Shown here: positions 22,741 through 35,515 of the stretch, one piece after another
Numbering within the stretch: the first letter of the stretch is position 1
Layout of the letters: each line of letters opens with the position of its first letter
Assembly (NCBI GenBank): GCA_013365325.1
Contig: JABVXV010000112.1
Span: forward strand, 1-64,000
Source of the DNA: Dipetalonema caudispina
Taxonomy: Eukaryota; Nematoda; Chromadorea; Rhabditida; Onchocercidae
Reading direction: 5' to 3'
DNA: 64,000 nt
Notes under the pieces: generated by a model
Seen by the model: the letters and a program-made list of their open reading frames with translations, nothing else
The model's database searches: none
What the model was told of the DNA's origin: nothing
Made by a program: the position numbers and the translations under genes

Positions 22741-25700
22741 TTAAAAGTTGGTATAGCTGAAAACGTCTTGTTGTTTTGCTAATTCCAAAAGCATAGGGTC
22801 GTCAAAGAATTTGTTTACTGAAACATCCTCGCTGAGGCCTTTTCGACGCCTAGTCTTTATCATGAACTCACGAGCTAGATGGGGTGCAGGTTGGAGTTCC
22901 AAAGGCCTTATCACGATACTTTTATCTAACGGATCGCCTGGTACTATCTGCAAAATTATGAAAAATTGGAACCTTCAGTCGATCGTTATCTCTGAAACAT
23001 TATCTCTGAAATCTGAAAAAGAACATTACTTTCCTAATCACTTATGCTATAAAAGAGATCGAAAAACAAATGAAGAAACAAAATTTCTAACTAGTAAATC
23101 TGCAACGCAACTCTTGGAACATTAAATTTGAAAAACTGAATTCGTACCTGCCAATGACTGAAAACAGCTAAACAAAATGCTTGTCCTTGAGTATGAGTTC
23201 TCAAATCAGTTTCAAAACCAAATGAATCGATGACAGGTATGTAAGCTTTAATTGTGTAAAGCGGTGATCCAGGAATAGGTGCATCAGTAGTTACGTGACC
23301 ACGTCGTTTTGCCAATACTGTATACACCGAACTAACACAATCTGCTGGTGCTGTTACTTCCACAAAATAATATGGTTCCATTAAACGAGGAGTAGCCATC
23401 TTAATGAAATTTTTAATGAGACAAATCCATTCATTTAAATATTCATAAGATAAACCACTTTATCATACTTTGATACATAAATAAGTTCTGTGGTTCCAGT
23501 TATTTTGGACAAATGTAGTCTTTCAAAAATCAGTCTTTTTCACTTATTCAGAGATGAAACATTAAATTCAGAAGTCTTCATTCTGTAGATTATGCAAAAA
23601 TTATGGAATTCAAAATGTTGCAAAATCAATAACTACCAGGAAAGCGGAGTATGCGCACCGACGAGCTGTTGGAATGATCTGACCACCGCCACGATACAAC
23701 GGTTCACTTGCAATCACTGCATCCAACATTTTGAATTTAACATTACGTATTGCTGAAATTCGACAAAACTGTATGAATTTTAAACAATATTTGATTTATC
23801 AAAAATTCATCAAAATCACATGAAACGAGGATAATAAACTGACGTTCTTCGCAAAGTGGTCCCTCACGCGTAGCCCACTGAAAACCTTGCACAAGTGATT
23901 CACGAACTGTTCCCAACAATTGTTTATCAACTTCAGACGGCAGAGTATCGTCAAGAAGTACGTTTGGTCCAGTTGTATCCGGACCAAAAGCCCAAATGCT
24001 TCGTGCTGCTAACAAATCCCAATCATATTTTGTCTGGAAAAATTCACCGAGACGTTTTCTATTCCATCCGATTTGGACTACTTCGTTTTCGATGTCTTCC
24101 GCAAGACCTTTCTCCAACGGCTCGGCTATCATCGTTAATTTATTTCTGTAGAAACGAAAAGTTTTTGGCGATTTAAAAATTTTTTGAAGTATGAAAACTA
24201 AAACTACAATGCTAAACTTGCAGAAATTTACAATTTGTACGAACTTTTTATTAGGCGTTTCAGCGAAGCACTTCAAGGATGATGTTTCAACAACGGTTTC
24301 ACAGAAGGAAACAACGGGGTCAGCCACTTTGATATCAATTTCCGAAAACACCTAAATTTAGCTAACTTTACAGCAACAAAACGTAACATACACAAAAAGT
24401 AAGATTATACATTATTCTGAACGCTTGTTTAGCAGACTGATCCAGCAACCTGCCACAACTAATAAGCGAGGACGCTTTTCGAAATAATTTTGATTGAAAA
24501 ACTCAAAAATCCTTTACTTTCCAATAAAAAAAAAAAACTAATAATGTGAACCTTCCGCATATCATGCATCACGCAGTCCATGTAAAGTTCGCCGGTACCG
24601 AGCATAACATGTTCTCCAGACTCTTCAACGCGAGTTGTCAGTAGCGGGTATGATTTGTTCACCTACAGAAATTTTAAACTTGGAAATAGCAAATGCGTTC
24701 AACAAAATTGACAAGTTTTGAGTACAAGAAATCAGTGAAAAAGAGGAAAGACTGTATTGCATAACATGGAAGGAAAAACATTTGTAAAACAATCCTAATG
24801 TTGAAAAGAAAAAACAAAATCTTGTAAAAATCTACTATTGAAAAACATACCTTACGCAAACCATCGAGCATTTTCGGAAGTTCTGAAGGATTAATGGGTT
24901 CCACCGCGAGCTTAACAACCGACTTCGTGTTAAATTTCAAAGGTCGGAATATGTAAACCTTTAAAAAAATTTAATGGTCAATCTAAAACCGTGACACGTT
25001 GATATTTGAGTAACTGCTTCCAAAATTCGCAGAAATGTTTCAAAATGTCAGCTTACATCTTCGCTATATTCAACTTGCATTATGGTTGATGTTTTTACAA
25101 TTGGCTGATCAATCCCCTCGATCAATACCCAATTTCCAGCCGGAACGCGAGACACTTCCATTGAATACCTGTAAACGAAAAAGCCCATAAAACAATAAAT
25201 TATAAAAGCTAAAGCTTCTAATGAAGAATTAAAACATCATGAAATCAACAGAATAAGGAAACCTTGCAACACTAATCCACAGGCGACCCACAGTCATAAT
25301 CCTACAGTCTTCTTCATCTTGAATACTATAATTCTCACCAAGAATTCGAACCTGCAAAACATGGTGAAATTTGAAAACTTCTTGTTTTTTCAACAGCGAA
25401 ACTTTGACTTCTAAGATGAATATATACTGTATTTTAAATTAGTTTTGGTAAAAAATTAGGCGTTAAAATTGAAAAAGCAAAGAGTACGTCTTGTCCAGCA
25501 TGTAATGTTCCACTGATAACTCGGCCAAAAACGTGGAAAGATGTAGCATCAGTTGTTGCATAGTTCTTTGTCGTATGAACCATTAGAGGACCCTAAAACA
25601 GTTTTGGTCTTCTGCTGGATTCTCAGTTTTTACCTACAAAACTGAATACCTATAAACCTTTTTCGGCTAAAAAGTTCAGTTCAATTAGTTCTTACATCAG

Positions 25701-28700
25701 CATCACATTTCATAAGTGCCTGTGCCAACTTGCTGTCCATCGGTCCTAAATAAGTATGTTCCACTTTCGTGCTTGCATTATCCAACGGTGATTTGATATT
25801 TTGCGTAACGAGATCGACAAAAGCTGCAACACTTTGTGATTAATATTATCCAATAACGAAAGCGATTACTGCTAACCAGCATCAATTATTCCGATAATTC
25901 GTATCAAATTCAAAACCATCTTTCTAGATGTATGAAACAAAGTCAATAGGTGTACGATAAAGTTCAAATACACACAGTTGAAGTCGCCGAAGAAACGACG
26001 GCAAATCAGAGCGATTAGTGGTCGTACGTTCATTCGCTGCTCTTCCTTGGTCAATTTAATATTCAGTTCAGTCATCATCGATGGCAAGCACGTATCCACA
26101 TCACCAACAACCTTAACAAAATATCATATATAGCTGCACACAAAAAGATTCAATCAAATGGGTGATGACACAGCAAGTGCTGACCTGAGAAAATATTTTA
26201 TAAAGCGGCTCGAGAACAAATTCTACAAAAGATCGTGAAGCTCCTTGATGTGGCGGTTTTTTCACAAATTTTCGAGTTTTTTTGTCGAAATATTGATCGC
26301 CCCATAAACGTCTTGCAAATTCCTCTCCAATAAATGTCCCTGTAAATTTATAGAATGGTAAATGGAAATGAAAAACTACAAGAAATTCAACAAGGAAAAT
26401 GGAAATGGAATATCTCAAAATGCAGAAATATCTGTAAACGAAGCATACCGTAGCTACTGGCATAGAGCTCAGCAAAACTTCGTAACGAAAAGCATATGTT
26501 GTATCTAGAACTAGCGAAAACCACATTGTTGAGTAAAGGTGATACTTTCATTGCTTCATTTTCATCGCTGAATGTTCTAGAAACCAAAAATACGATAACT
26601 CGTACTTACTCATAATACTTTGATAAGCTAAATAATGGGCTTCTTTTTCAGCGAAATCTAACAATTATTACTGCTACTCTGTCATATGCTGAACAAGTGG
26701 AAGTAGTTCATCAATAAAACCATTCAAAATGCGAGTATAATTTGGTCAGAAGCTATCAATGGTAATAGTAAGTTTACGGAACATTTTAAGTACAAAAGAG
26801 AGGAACACAGGTAAGCTGTAACGTGCAAGTATTCCTCTCTCTTTGGTTGTAGCGATTATTCAGTACAAGAAACGTTAACGATATCGTTCATTACATTATT
26901 ATCTATTAAATTATATCATTATTATCGGTAGTCAACGATAAATGAACATTGAGTTACAACATCTTAATTTAAAAAATAAAACTGCCTCTATATACAAAAC
27001 AAGAGAGTTATATAAAATGAAAGAATTTCAAACTATATATAAGCTTACTGGAGTAAACTGTTAATTTGGTCCAGAACAAAACGAAGTTTATAATAAGCAT
27101 CTGTGGGAGGCAATTTCAACTCTAATATCAACCGATCAATTTTGTTTATGCAAACAGTAACCGGTAAGCGTTCTTGCACAGCATGCCGAATTGCTCTTTC
27201 CGTTTGCAACATAACCTGAAAATTTACATAATTCAAGCTGGAAAAATTGGAAATTATCTTACTTAATAACAAAAATGATGAAACTGACTCCCTCATGTGC
27301 ATCAACCATAATTACTGCTCCATCACTTAAGCGGTATGCTGCCGTCACTTCGTCCGAAAAATTGACATGTCCTGAATATCAAACCTTATTTATACATCAG
27401 AGAAAAAAAAAGCCTTTTATTACGCAATGACAAACGATCTTTAATCATTACAATGATGCAAATTACCTGGTGTATCGATTATGTTCAATAGGTAGCTTTT
27501 TTGACGTGAATCCTGCATGACAATGGTAATTGGTGTGGCTTTAATACTGCAACCACGTTGTTGCTCAATGAATAAAGTATCAGTATAACGAGTGTCTGAA
27601 TCTTCACCACGGACAAATTCTGGATGTGTTTGCTCCATTAAACAGTCGATAAAAGTAGTCTGAAAAAGCAAGGGTAACGACTACACTTTCCTTTATTTTC
27701 AAACTATCTAGGTCTCTTTTGACAAAAAAATTTCTTTTACTCCTCCCGATTAAATGAAAAGTGATGGACAAATTCTGAATATTTGAAAGTTTACTTTTCC
27801 ATGATGGAGATGCCCAACGATTGCAATGTTTCGCATGACATGCGGACAGTCCATCAAATCAGCAAGATACTCCTTATTGTAAGTTGTTTCTGGTAAGGCA
27901 TGCTCAAGTGCCTGAAAAATGACAATAATCTACAAATAAATTAATGTAATAGACGAAACGTTTTCTGGATTAAGTAAATTCTTAAATGAGAAATGAAAGC
28001 CTAACAAACTGACTTGAAATTTTCGTTGTTTGACAGGTTTTATGATTGGCTCCGTTAAGGGTTGAGCATCTTCTTCTTGTACAATTGTTTCAACGTCCTC
28101 GCCATAAATCTAAAATGTCATAATTGGAATTTTAAAACCATGAAACAAACGAAAATTTTGTTTCAATCACATGGGTTAGCTGTAGAAGAGATGTCTGGTT
28201 TCGAGATCAAATTACTTCCAAGAAGTTCAAGTTTTATTTGAAGTTTAAGTAATTCCTATAACACTCAGCTTACAGTCGATGTTGTAAAAAACATACTTCC
28301 ATCGCTGTCGCATAGTATTTTTTATCCTCATGAAGTACAATCTGATTAGACGGTATTTGATCGGCATCTTCATTCATTGCCTCATCATCCTGAAGAATTT
28401 TCACATGAATTTGGATTTCTTTAATTAAAATCAACTGTTAATGGTATTTAAGAGAACAAATAATGTACCAGAAGTGGTGTTGGAGAATATAAACACTTCC
28501 TCTAGCTTTTTTTTATTGGTAGTAGAAATGGCAGAAATGACGATAGTAGAAATGTTAAATGCAACAAAAAAGTTCAAGTAAGAAAAAACACACCTCCTCT
28601 TCTTCCTTTCCATCATCGTCCAATTTCTGAGTACCCGAAGCAAGTGTATCTTCTTCTTCCTCATCATCCGAATCTAATTCAGGCCCTATATAATTGCCAA

Positions 28701-28725
28701 ATTCATCATACAAATCCGTATCCAT
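22741..28725 (-). CDS. eftu-2: U5 snRNP GTPase EFTUD2/Snu114 (116 kDa component)
   Basis: Nuclear spliceosomal GTPase of U5 and the U4/U6.U5 tri-snRNP that controls spliceosome activation and disassembly. I trace 21 exons from the ATG at 28725 ([20 protein letters not shown]) to the stop at 22741: 28725-28594, 28389-28297, 28109-28014, 27911-27795, 27659-27467, 27371-27289, 27215-27049, 26576-26449, 26339-26185, 26111-25976, 25823-25696, 25592-25488, 25351-25263, 25168-25057, 24958-24851, 24662-24552, 24351-24245, 24145-23844, 23752-23637, 23399-23148 and 22947-22741. Phases close to give 978 residues (human 972). The acidic N-terminus is followed by the G domain: P-loop [19 protein letters not shown] and [16 protein letters not shown]-2-like domains II-V come next, and the highly conserved end reads [19 protein letters not shown]. 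No disruption was seen. This is the best-supported gene in the window. Confidence 0.97.
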
Positions 28726-29535
28726 TGCTTTTCACTGTGCTGAAAATTGCTCCACCTAACTCAATTTTCAATAAATTAAGCCAGTTAAATTCGAGATATT
28801 AAATAGATCTTGATGGACTTAATTACCCCCAACATTTGTCCAAAGCAAAGAACAAATCCATCCACCAACCCGCCAGGTGAATACCGAAATGGCGTAGGTA
28901 AAACAGCAACGGACGCACGTCTAGCAATTCATCCATCAACCCTATCGAGAAGATACGGTGAGATTGGAGAGGATTAGAGAAACAGGAGAAAAATTGAAGG
29001 AATTTAAATGAGTTGAGAGACAAAGATAATTGTAAAAAGTTTATAGAGAATGTTAGGATTCTCGATAAACTGCTATAAAATGGATGAGAACTATGTGATT
29101 GAGGGAGGTGCAGAGAATGATAGGATTGTGTGATAGAAGTTGAATGAATATTGTGGTGGCAATAAGCGAGTAAAGCAATTTCGGGAATAGAAATGTGACT
29201 AAGTGGGTGGGGAATGAATGATCGACAGGGAATGCGAGAATTACCGAATCTATCTATGAGAAGGCCTTAGATTTGTTTGATTTCGGGAATTTGAGATGAA
29301 AGAGTACAAAAAATTACAAGAATATCAAAGGATACATTGATGTTAAATGATATTTTTCTTTTTCTAATTGTGATATTGTTTGCTGGCTTTTCTTCCAAAA
29401 TTCATAAATCAATGTGATAGGTTCATAATTCTAGCTGATTACCTTCAATTCATTTCATTTAATTCGATAGTGTTTTAATGGAAATTCAGGAAGTGAGAGT
29501 CTGATAATCACAGGTCACAGGTCACTGGAAGGTCA
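28726..29535. promoter_or_regulatory. Divergent intergenic region between EFTUD2 and MIG-22/CHPF genes
   Basis: About 0.8 kb separates the EFTUD2 start codon (minus strand) from the CHPF-type start codon (plus strand), so both promoters should lie here. I see no TATA box or other motif I can defend. The short ORFs are not protein-like. Confidence 0.4.
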
Positions 29536-32500
29536 ATGGTGCATGGAGTGCGTGGGGGTGTATCACTTACCTTGGGTTTGGTACTTGGTGTACTGTTGTC
29601 GGTATTGCTGTTTCTACCCGACGAAGTGATCCCACCGGCGACATCGGACGAAGAGTTATCAAGTGAACACTGGGAAGTTATCATCAAAAAAGCTGCAACT
29701 TCTACGACTAATGGTCAATCTCAGACTCGGAAGGTTATCTTTGTTAATTCATAAATATTAAAGCACGGTTCTTGCAGCCAGCTGTAATAACGAATTTAAT
29801 ATGAAGCGCTAATCGTCGAATATGCGTCACTTGAACTTGCAGAATCTCATCAAGTGTGCTGCATGAGAAGTTGGAATTAATTCATATTCATCGTCTCTAT
29901 GTACCTCTGTGGTTGTATATTATCCACAGGTGTACGTCGTTATGAATTCAGAACAAAGTTTTCTCGGCAGTCTTTGTTGAAATTGTCATCAGCTTAATCC
30001 GTTTCAGGTTGTTAGAGCTGGATTTGCAGCAACCGAATTGGGAATACGCGAGAAACTTGTGGTCATCCTTCTCGGTCAATCTTCGCTAATGTTGGCATTG
30101 AATGCATCCATCGGCCGGCATGTACCTCACCTGCAGCTCTTCGCTGATATATCTCATATCGATGGTGACATAGCCACTCTTCCGAATCTCACACCGTACA
30201 GACTAAATGGACAACATTCACACATACCAGTTCTCAGTCTCATTTTTAATATGGTTGGTTGTTGAATATCAGTAATGCCGTATATGTATGATTCATATAT
30301 TGCTCTACGTTATCACTTATCACAAGATGTGACTTTTTCGTGGCTGTAATGTTATTAGCTGGAAATTGAGTTGAAATGCGACAATTTTCTAAACTAAATA
30401 ACGAATAAGGTCTTTATTTCCGCTTGCAGCTTGAAAATTTTGTCATATTTCGAAGCGTTCCTAGTCTTTACTAGTTCAAATTTATTTTAAACTATGCACG
30501 AAAAATTTGACTGGTACTACGTAATACCTGATACGACATACGTAAATCCATTTGAACTGATGCGATTTGTTAATCACGTGAACTGGAACCGTCGTGTGAC
30601 TATTGGTGTTGGAACTGGAGATGATTCAAACAGATGTAGCTTGCAAGCCGGAATTTTGCTAACAAATCTTGCCATGCAGTCTGTTATACAGTAAGGGTTA
30701 CGTCCAATTCATTCCTAATTTCTTTTTTTTTTTTTTAAAGTATCGAATTACATTAATTGCACTGTAACTTACAATGCATGTAAATCAGTATGCAACCGCC
30801 TGGAAACGGTGAGCGAAAAGAGATATGAATGAAATGAAACCTTATGTCTCTGTTGTAGGACAGCTAAAAATTCTTTTGATATTCACAGGGATGAATGAGT
30901 TATATAACGGAAAGTTGTTAGTAGAATGGAAAGTTCCACATAAGCGGCTTTTAATCAGTGTTGCAGGCACTTCGTATTTCAGATATAGACACTTGTGCAG
31001 TTCTTTATCTAGCAGTTCAGACCACAATGCATTCGAACTTTGTATTCATCTTGCAACAAACTTATCGTGCACCAGTTACTATCAGGTTTTAATTTGTGGT
31101 TAATACCTTCTATTTCATTATTTTTTTTACACCATTGTTGATTTATTCAGAGTCGGACATATCACTGGTGGAAAGTCGAAGAAGGATTATCTGAAGGCAG
31201 CAGTGGCACGGCGATACATGACACCATTGCGTGGTTGGCCTTATCATCGCAAAATTTTAATCGGTGAATCACTTTACTCAATTTTGAATTTTTCTTTCGC
31301 TACATGTAATTTTATTACATAGTAGATGTATTAAGTTGCGTTTCCTATGGATTCAAAAAAGGCTGATGAATGCCTAGGTGTTTTCAGATCCCTGAGTATT
31401 TCACCTTTACTTTCTGACGCAGATGTTCATGTGCTTCATGAGCATTTCTTACATGTCGAATTGAATCGTATCGAGTATGAAATTGATCGCTTATCTGCTG
31501 AAATTGTCTCATTATCGTATGATATTACTGACGGACCGTCGCAACCTGCTGGTTTGCCACCATATTCAAAAGCACCAGATCGATATCAGGTCTTTTTGAA
31601 ATCTTTTTTACTGAATGCAGTATGAGACGATTTATGCAATTTAGTATGAGAGATAATTGTAGTAAATTTAGTTTTTAGGTTCCCAAATGGCATTTCTTTA
31701 CAAGTACAGAGATCTTCAAAAATGAACCGAACCAAAACGTTTACGCATTGAGCGGGGATGATAAGCTGGATGTTGAAGAGGTTTGTTATTATGTGTCAGA
31801 TTTTCGAATAAATTTATTCTTTGTACTTCCTGTTTATCAGAGTTGAAATGTATAGTTATTCGATGATTTACATTGCTAACTGTCTAGTTAGATGATGAAT
31901 TACAGTTCCAGATCCAATAATAAACCGCTGTTTTGAATTTGTCCTTGGCGTCAAAATGAAGTTAATCTGTATTTTCCCGTTTGTAGTTTGATTATAGAGA
32001 TTCAGATCTTGGAGATTTTATCTTTTAGTTCAAAATTTTATATTCTGAGCACATCATTACATTCATATATCAAGCAATTTCTAGATAGTTGCAGCAGCTC
32101 GGGAATTTATTGAAAAAAGTGGTGAAGGAAGTGATGAAGAATTTTTGCAACTTCGAAACGGTTATCGTTTGTTTGATCCAGTGCGAGGTATGGACTATAT
32201 CGTAGATTTGTTATATCGTGACAACAGTGGCGGTAAAGTACATCGTATTCATCTGACCCGAGTAATATCTAATAATCAACTTTTACAGCAAGTAAGTTAC
32301 TTGATTTCATTTTATTCATTATATGGTAAGACGCTGCCGCATAGTTTTTGCTATTGCTCTTCATTATTCACCATTCCCCTAATTTAACTTTTCTAGGATA
32401 AAATTCGAGCGTCTGAAAAAGTAACTGTATAACCTTATTAATATAGCATGTGTAAAAAAATGTTTCTTGAGGTGCCTTACGTAAAAGAAGATACTGATTT

Positions 32501-34187
32501 AACAATTTTGGTACCGCTCGGATCAAATGATGAAGTTGGCGCTGTCCGTCGACTCATAGTTCATTATGTGAGCTTATGTCAGTCATCAGTTGGTGATAAC
32601 CGACAAACTAGATTGGTTGTGGCTGTACGTGGTGTTGATCCTTTCGCCATTCGGCTAATTAACGACGATCTTATTGAATTAAAAATGCGGTATTTTGAAA
32701 TTTTTAATACTGTATTTATAAGGTTTTGTTCTTTATGAAAGTCATGAGAATTAATTTGTCAAAGTTCAAAGTTTTTAACGTTATGGTTGCATCCTGTCAT
32801 TTGCTTAATTCTTTCAGCTGTAAAGCAGCACAAACAGAAACTATGTTATTAATATTGAAACAAGATAGTCATCCGGTTTTGGCAGCAGCAGCACTGGATG
32901 AAACAATTGGTCATTTTGGACAACAAATGATGTATCTCTTGTTATCGCCGCACGCTGATATTCAGCGGGAATTTCTCGACCGAGTACGCATCAATACGAT
33001 CAGACATTTCCAGGTAAAATGTTTGCTGGTATAGTCGTGAAAATGTCTGTTTGAGACAGTATACCCCTTCAGTATTTTAAAAATTCATGAGCCTATTCTA
33101 ATATCCACACTACCACCTATTGATGCAGCAGATTGGTTAGATGCTTCCCATAGTATCATATGTTTTTCTGAAGCGAGATCACGACACACTTCACGTGGGG
33201 TAGCTTGGAATCAGATGTGCAGGCATTGCGATAACATTAGATGCATTGGCAATCTTTTTCCCATTTGATTATGGTTCTTCCATGTATTACTACTTCACTA
33301 GCAATCAATTTATAGTAATCATTCTTGTCAGGTGTTCTTTCCGCTTCCGTTTGTGGAATATCATCCACGAATCGTGAGTGCAAATGAAGCACTACAATCA
33401 AAAATGAAAGATGCTAACGTCGGCAATCAGGCAGCTCATGAAATGGATGAGATCGATCAGAAAGTTCGAGCACCGAAAACGTTTGTGGATGGTGCAGACA
33501 CATTTATGAGCAAGTTCCGTGATGCTACCTTTAAACGAAATGTACGGCCACTTTTTGTTCATAAGGTAGGTTTAATAGCTATGATCAATTTTCTTTTACC
33601 AGCAAAGCCGACGATGTCATGACTGCCACATTTTGCAAGCGACTGTACTGTGGAAGTTAGCATAATGTGGTGTTGGTTTGTCAAATGCAAGGAAACTGAT
33701 TAAAAGAATTATCGCAATTGAACTTCCAAAAATCAATCTTTGATTGAGAGGAACCATTGTGGTATGAATCTCGGTCCATTCTAACTGCTCGCTGTTGCTT
33801 ATAAAGCGTACATGTACATGTTTCTATCAATGTTTTGGAAATACAGCTTGAAATAAAATGTTTCAGGATCGAGGTCACTTCGACTCCTTGGATTTTTCAG
33901 TCTTTTCTTTATATGGTGCAGATTTTATACGAACTCGTTCACGTCTGAACAGTAAATCATTGCTGTTAGATTTGTCATCACTGTTTCTTGGTTATCAAGA
34001 TATCCACATGATGCGAGCTGTTGAGCCAGCTTTGCGGCTGCGATACCACAGTCGCGTTTGTAATCCGGAATTGGTGGATTCCGATTATGCTCGCTGTTTA
34101 CTTATTCGACGTGAAGGACTTGCCTCCAAGGCCCAGCTGGCTAATTTGTTGCTCAGTCAGAAAGCGAAGAATGTGGTAGCTGCTTGA
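29536..34187 (+). CDS. mig-22: Chondroitin polymerising factor (CHPF/MIG-22-like)
   Basis: Golgi type II membrane protein that partners the chondroitin synthase (SQV-5 in C. elegans) to extend chondroitin chains. Exons: 29536-29733, 30008-30253, 30494-30690, 30983-31085, 31151-31263, 31388-31589, 31679-31780, 32085-32291, about 32472-32689, 32818-33013, 33332-33565 and 33867-34187. This gives about 778 residues (human CHPF 775). Residues 8-27 are the membrane anchor. RAGFAATELGIREKL begins the stem/GT31-like half, where FDWYYVIPDTTYVNPFEL stands at the expected metal-site position. The second half carries RNGYRLFDPVRGMDYIVDLL and ends in MMRAVEPALRLRYHSRVC. Two junctions are odd: exon 3 has no AG acceptor directly before its homologous start, with an in-frame TAA just upstream, and exon 9 fits the frame only if it starts at a weak CTTGAG acceptor. 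Assignment to CHPF/MIG-22 rather than the synthase SQV-5 is from overall likeness and length. Confidence 0.88.
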
Positions 34188-35515
34188 GTTGATTTTATTA
34201 ATTAAAAGCAATCTTGGAAAATCTTTTCTCTAGTTTTCTGAGTGTATCATAAAAGATTTTTAATTTTTCTTTTTGAAGAGACCCCGATATTATAAGGAAA
34301 GCTACGCACGATATATCATTTAAATTCTTTGAAGAATGAGAAATCGGCAAATTTTGGTATTTTTTGAACGTTTACTTGGGGGCGTATTACAGACTCCATG
34401 TTTGTTTAATAAAGTTGAAGTTTCTTTTTTTCTGAAATGATTAGTTATATTTTGGCTCTCTCTGTTTGTTTTGTAATGCTCATATTCTCTCGAAAGTGGA
34501 GTTGAACGTGAGGGTGTTTTTATCAGTACTTCTGCTAATAATTATTGTATTAATGCCTTGCTGTATTAATGCTCAATTTTATTGCATTAATGCCTTATGA
34601 AATTTCCATCTGTGCAATCTCATAGTGTTTTCCAGCGTTTTATGTCCCATCTTTGTTGCATGTTGTTTCTACCCCAAGTGCAGTTTCGCAGTTCCAAATT
34701 TTAGCATTTCCAGCGTTTTTAAGACCAATTGTGACAAATTGTTTTTGAATTGTATTGTGGTGCCTATCCATGAGCTTTGATACTCTTCCAATTTCTTTTT
34801 TGAGTTTTAATATTATATACATATATATAATTCAGTGCTATTTTTGAAATGTGTTATGAAGTTAAAAGGATTGTTATAGCTGTTCTATAATGCCAGCAAC
34901 ATTTTTAAATCGTAATGAAACTTGTTTTTCAACAAGATGAGCTCAGTAATTGTCGATTATTTCGTTAAACTCACGAGAGTTTATCTATTTAGTGGGGTTA
35001 CTTGAATTATTTGCATCCTGTACCGTTTTCAGCTATATTGAAAAAAAAACTGGAAATCTTTGTTATCTTTTCATGAAAAAATCTTTTTAGAGAAAGTTTT
35101 TTGTTGAATATTTCAGTCCATTTATAAGCGTATCGTACTTTTATCTATTAATTGACTATTAAGGTTTCTTTCGTTTGCTTGTAGAGACTTCCAACAAAGT
35201 TTGCTTTTTCGTGGTGCGTACTTTTTACTTGCGGCCCCTGGGTTACTTTCTGTTTTCTGATTTGTCCAGTTTTTTTTTTTATATAGTGGCAAAATATTTT
35301 CGCATATTTGCACTAATTGACACTCATATGATTAAGAAAAGTATTATTTGTGGCCAGATACGAATTTCTAATGTTGAGGCACGCTCTACGTCGCGAATTA
35401 CCTTAATTGACTGCTGCTTTGAGGATTTCTGTTGATAAATTATGTAGACCATTGCAGGTTTTCTTCGTTAAAATGGAGTCTTAACAACTGTTTACAAATC
35501 ATTAAGACTGGACTT
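34188..35515. other. Intergenic, between two plus-strand genes
   Basis: AT-rich 3' flank of the CHPF-type gene and upstream region of the synergin-like gene. At 34544-34600 the decamer-like unit TGTATTAATGC (with variants) occurs three times within about 60 bases. No coding exon recognised. Confidence 0.5.
34544..34600. repeat. Three-copy TRTATTAATGC repeat
   Basis: TGTATTAATGCCT, TGTATTAATGCTC and TGCATTAATGCCT follow one another at spacings of about 20-25 bases in the 3' flank of the CHPF-type gene. Could be a chance low-complexity pattern or a UTR element. Confidence 0.4.

Noticed and set aside
22811..24176. Plus-strand ORFs of 93-104 codons
   Set aside because: Antisense to strongly conserved EFTUD2 exons.
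30784..30982. Alternative extra exons between MIG-22/CHPF exons 3 and 4 (from 30791 and 30889)
   Set aside because: They can be joined in phase but add sequence absent from CHPF homologues. The TATTTCAG acceptor at 30982 gives a direct, homology-consistent join.
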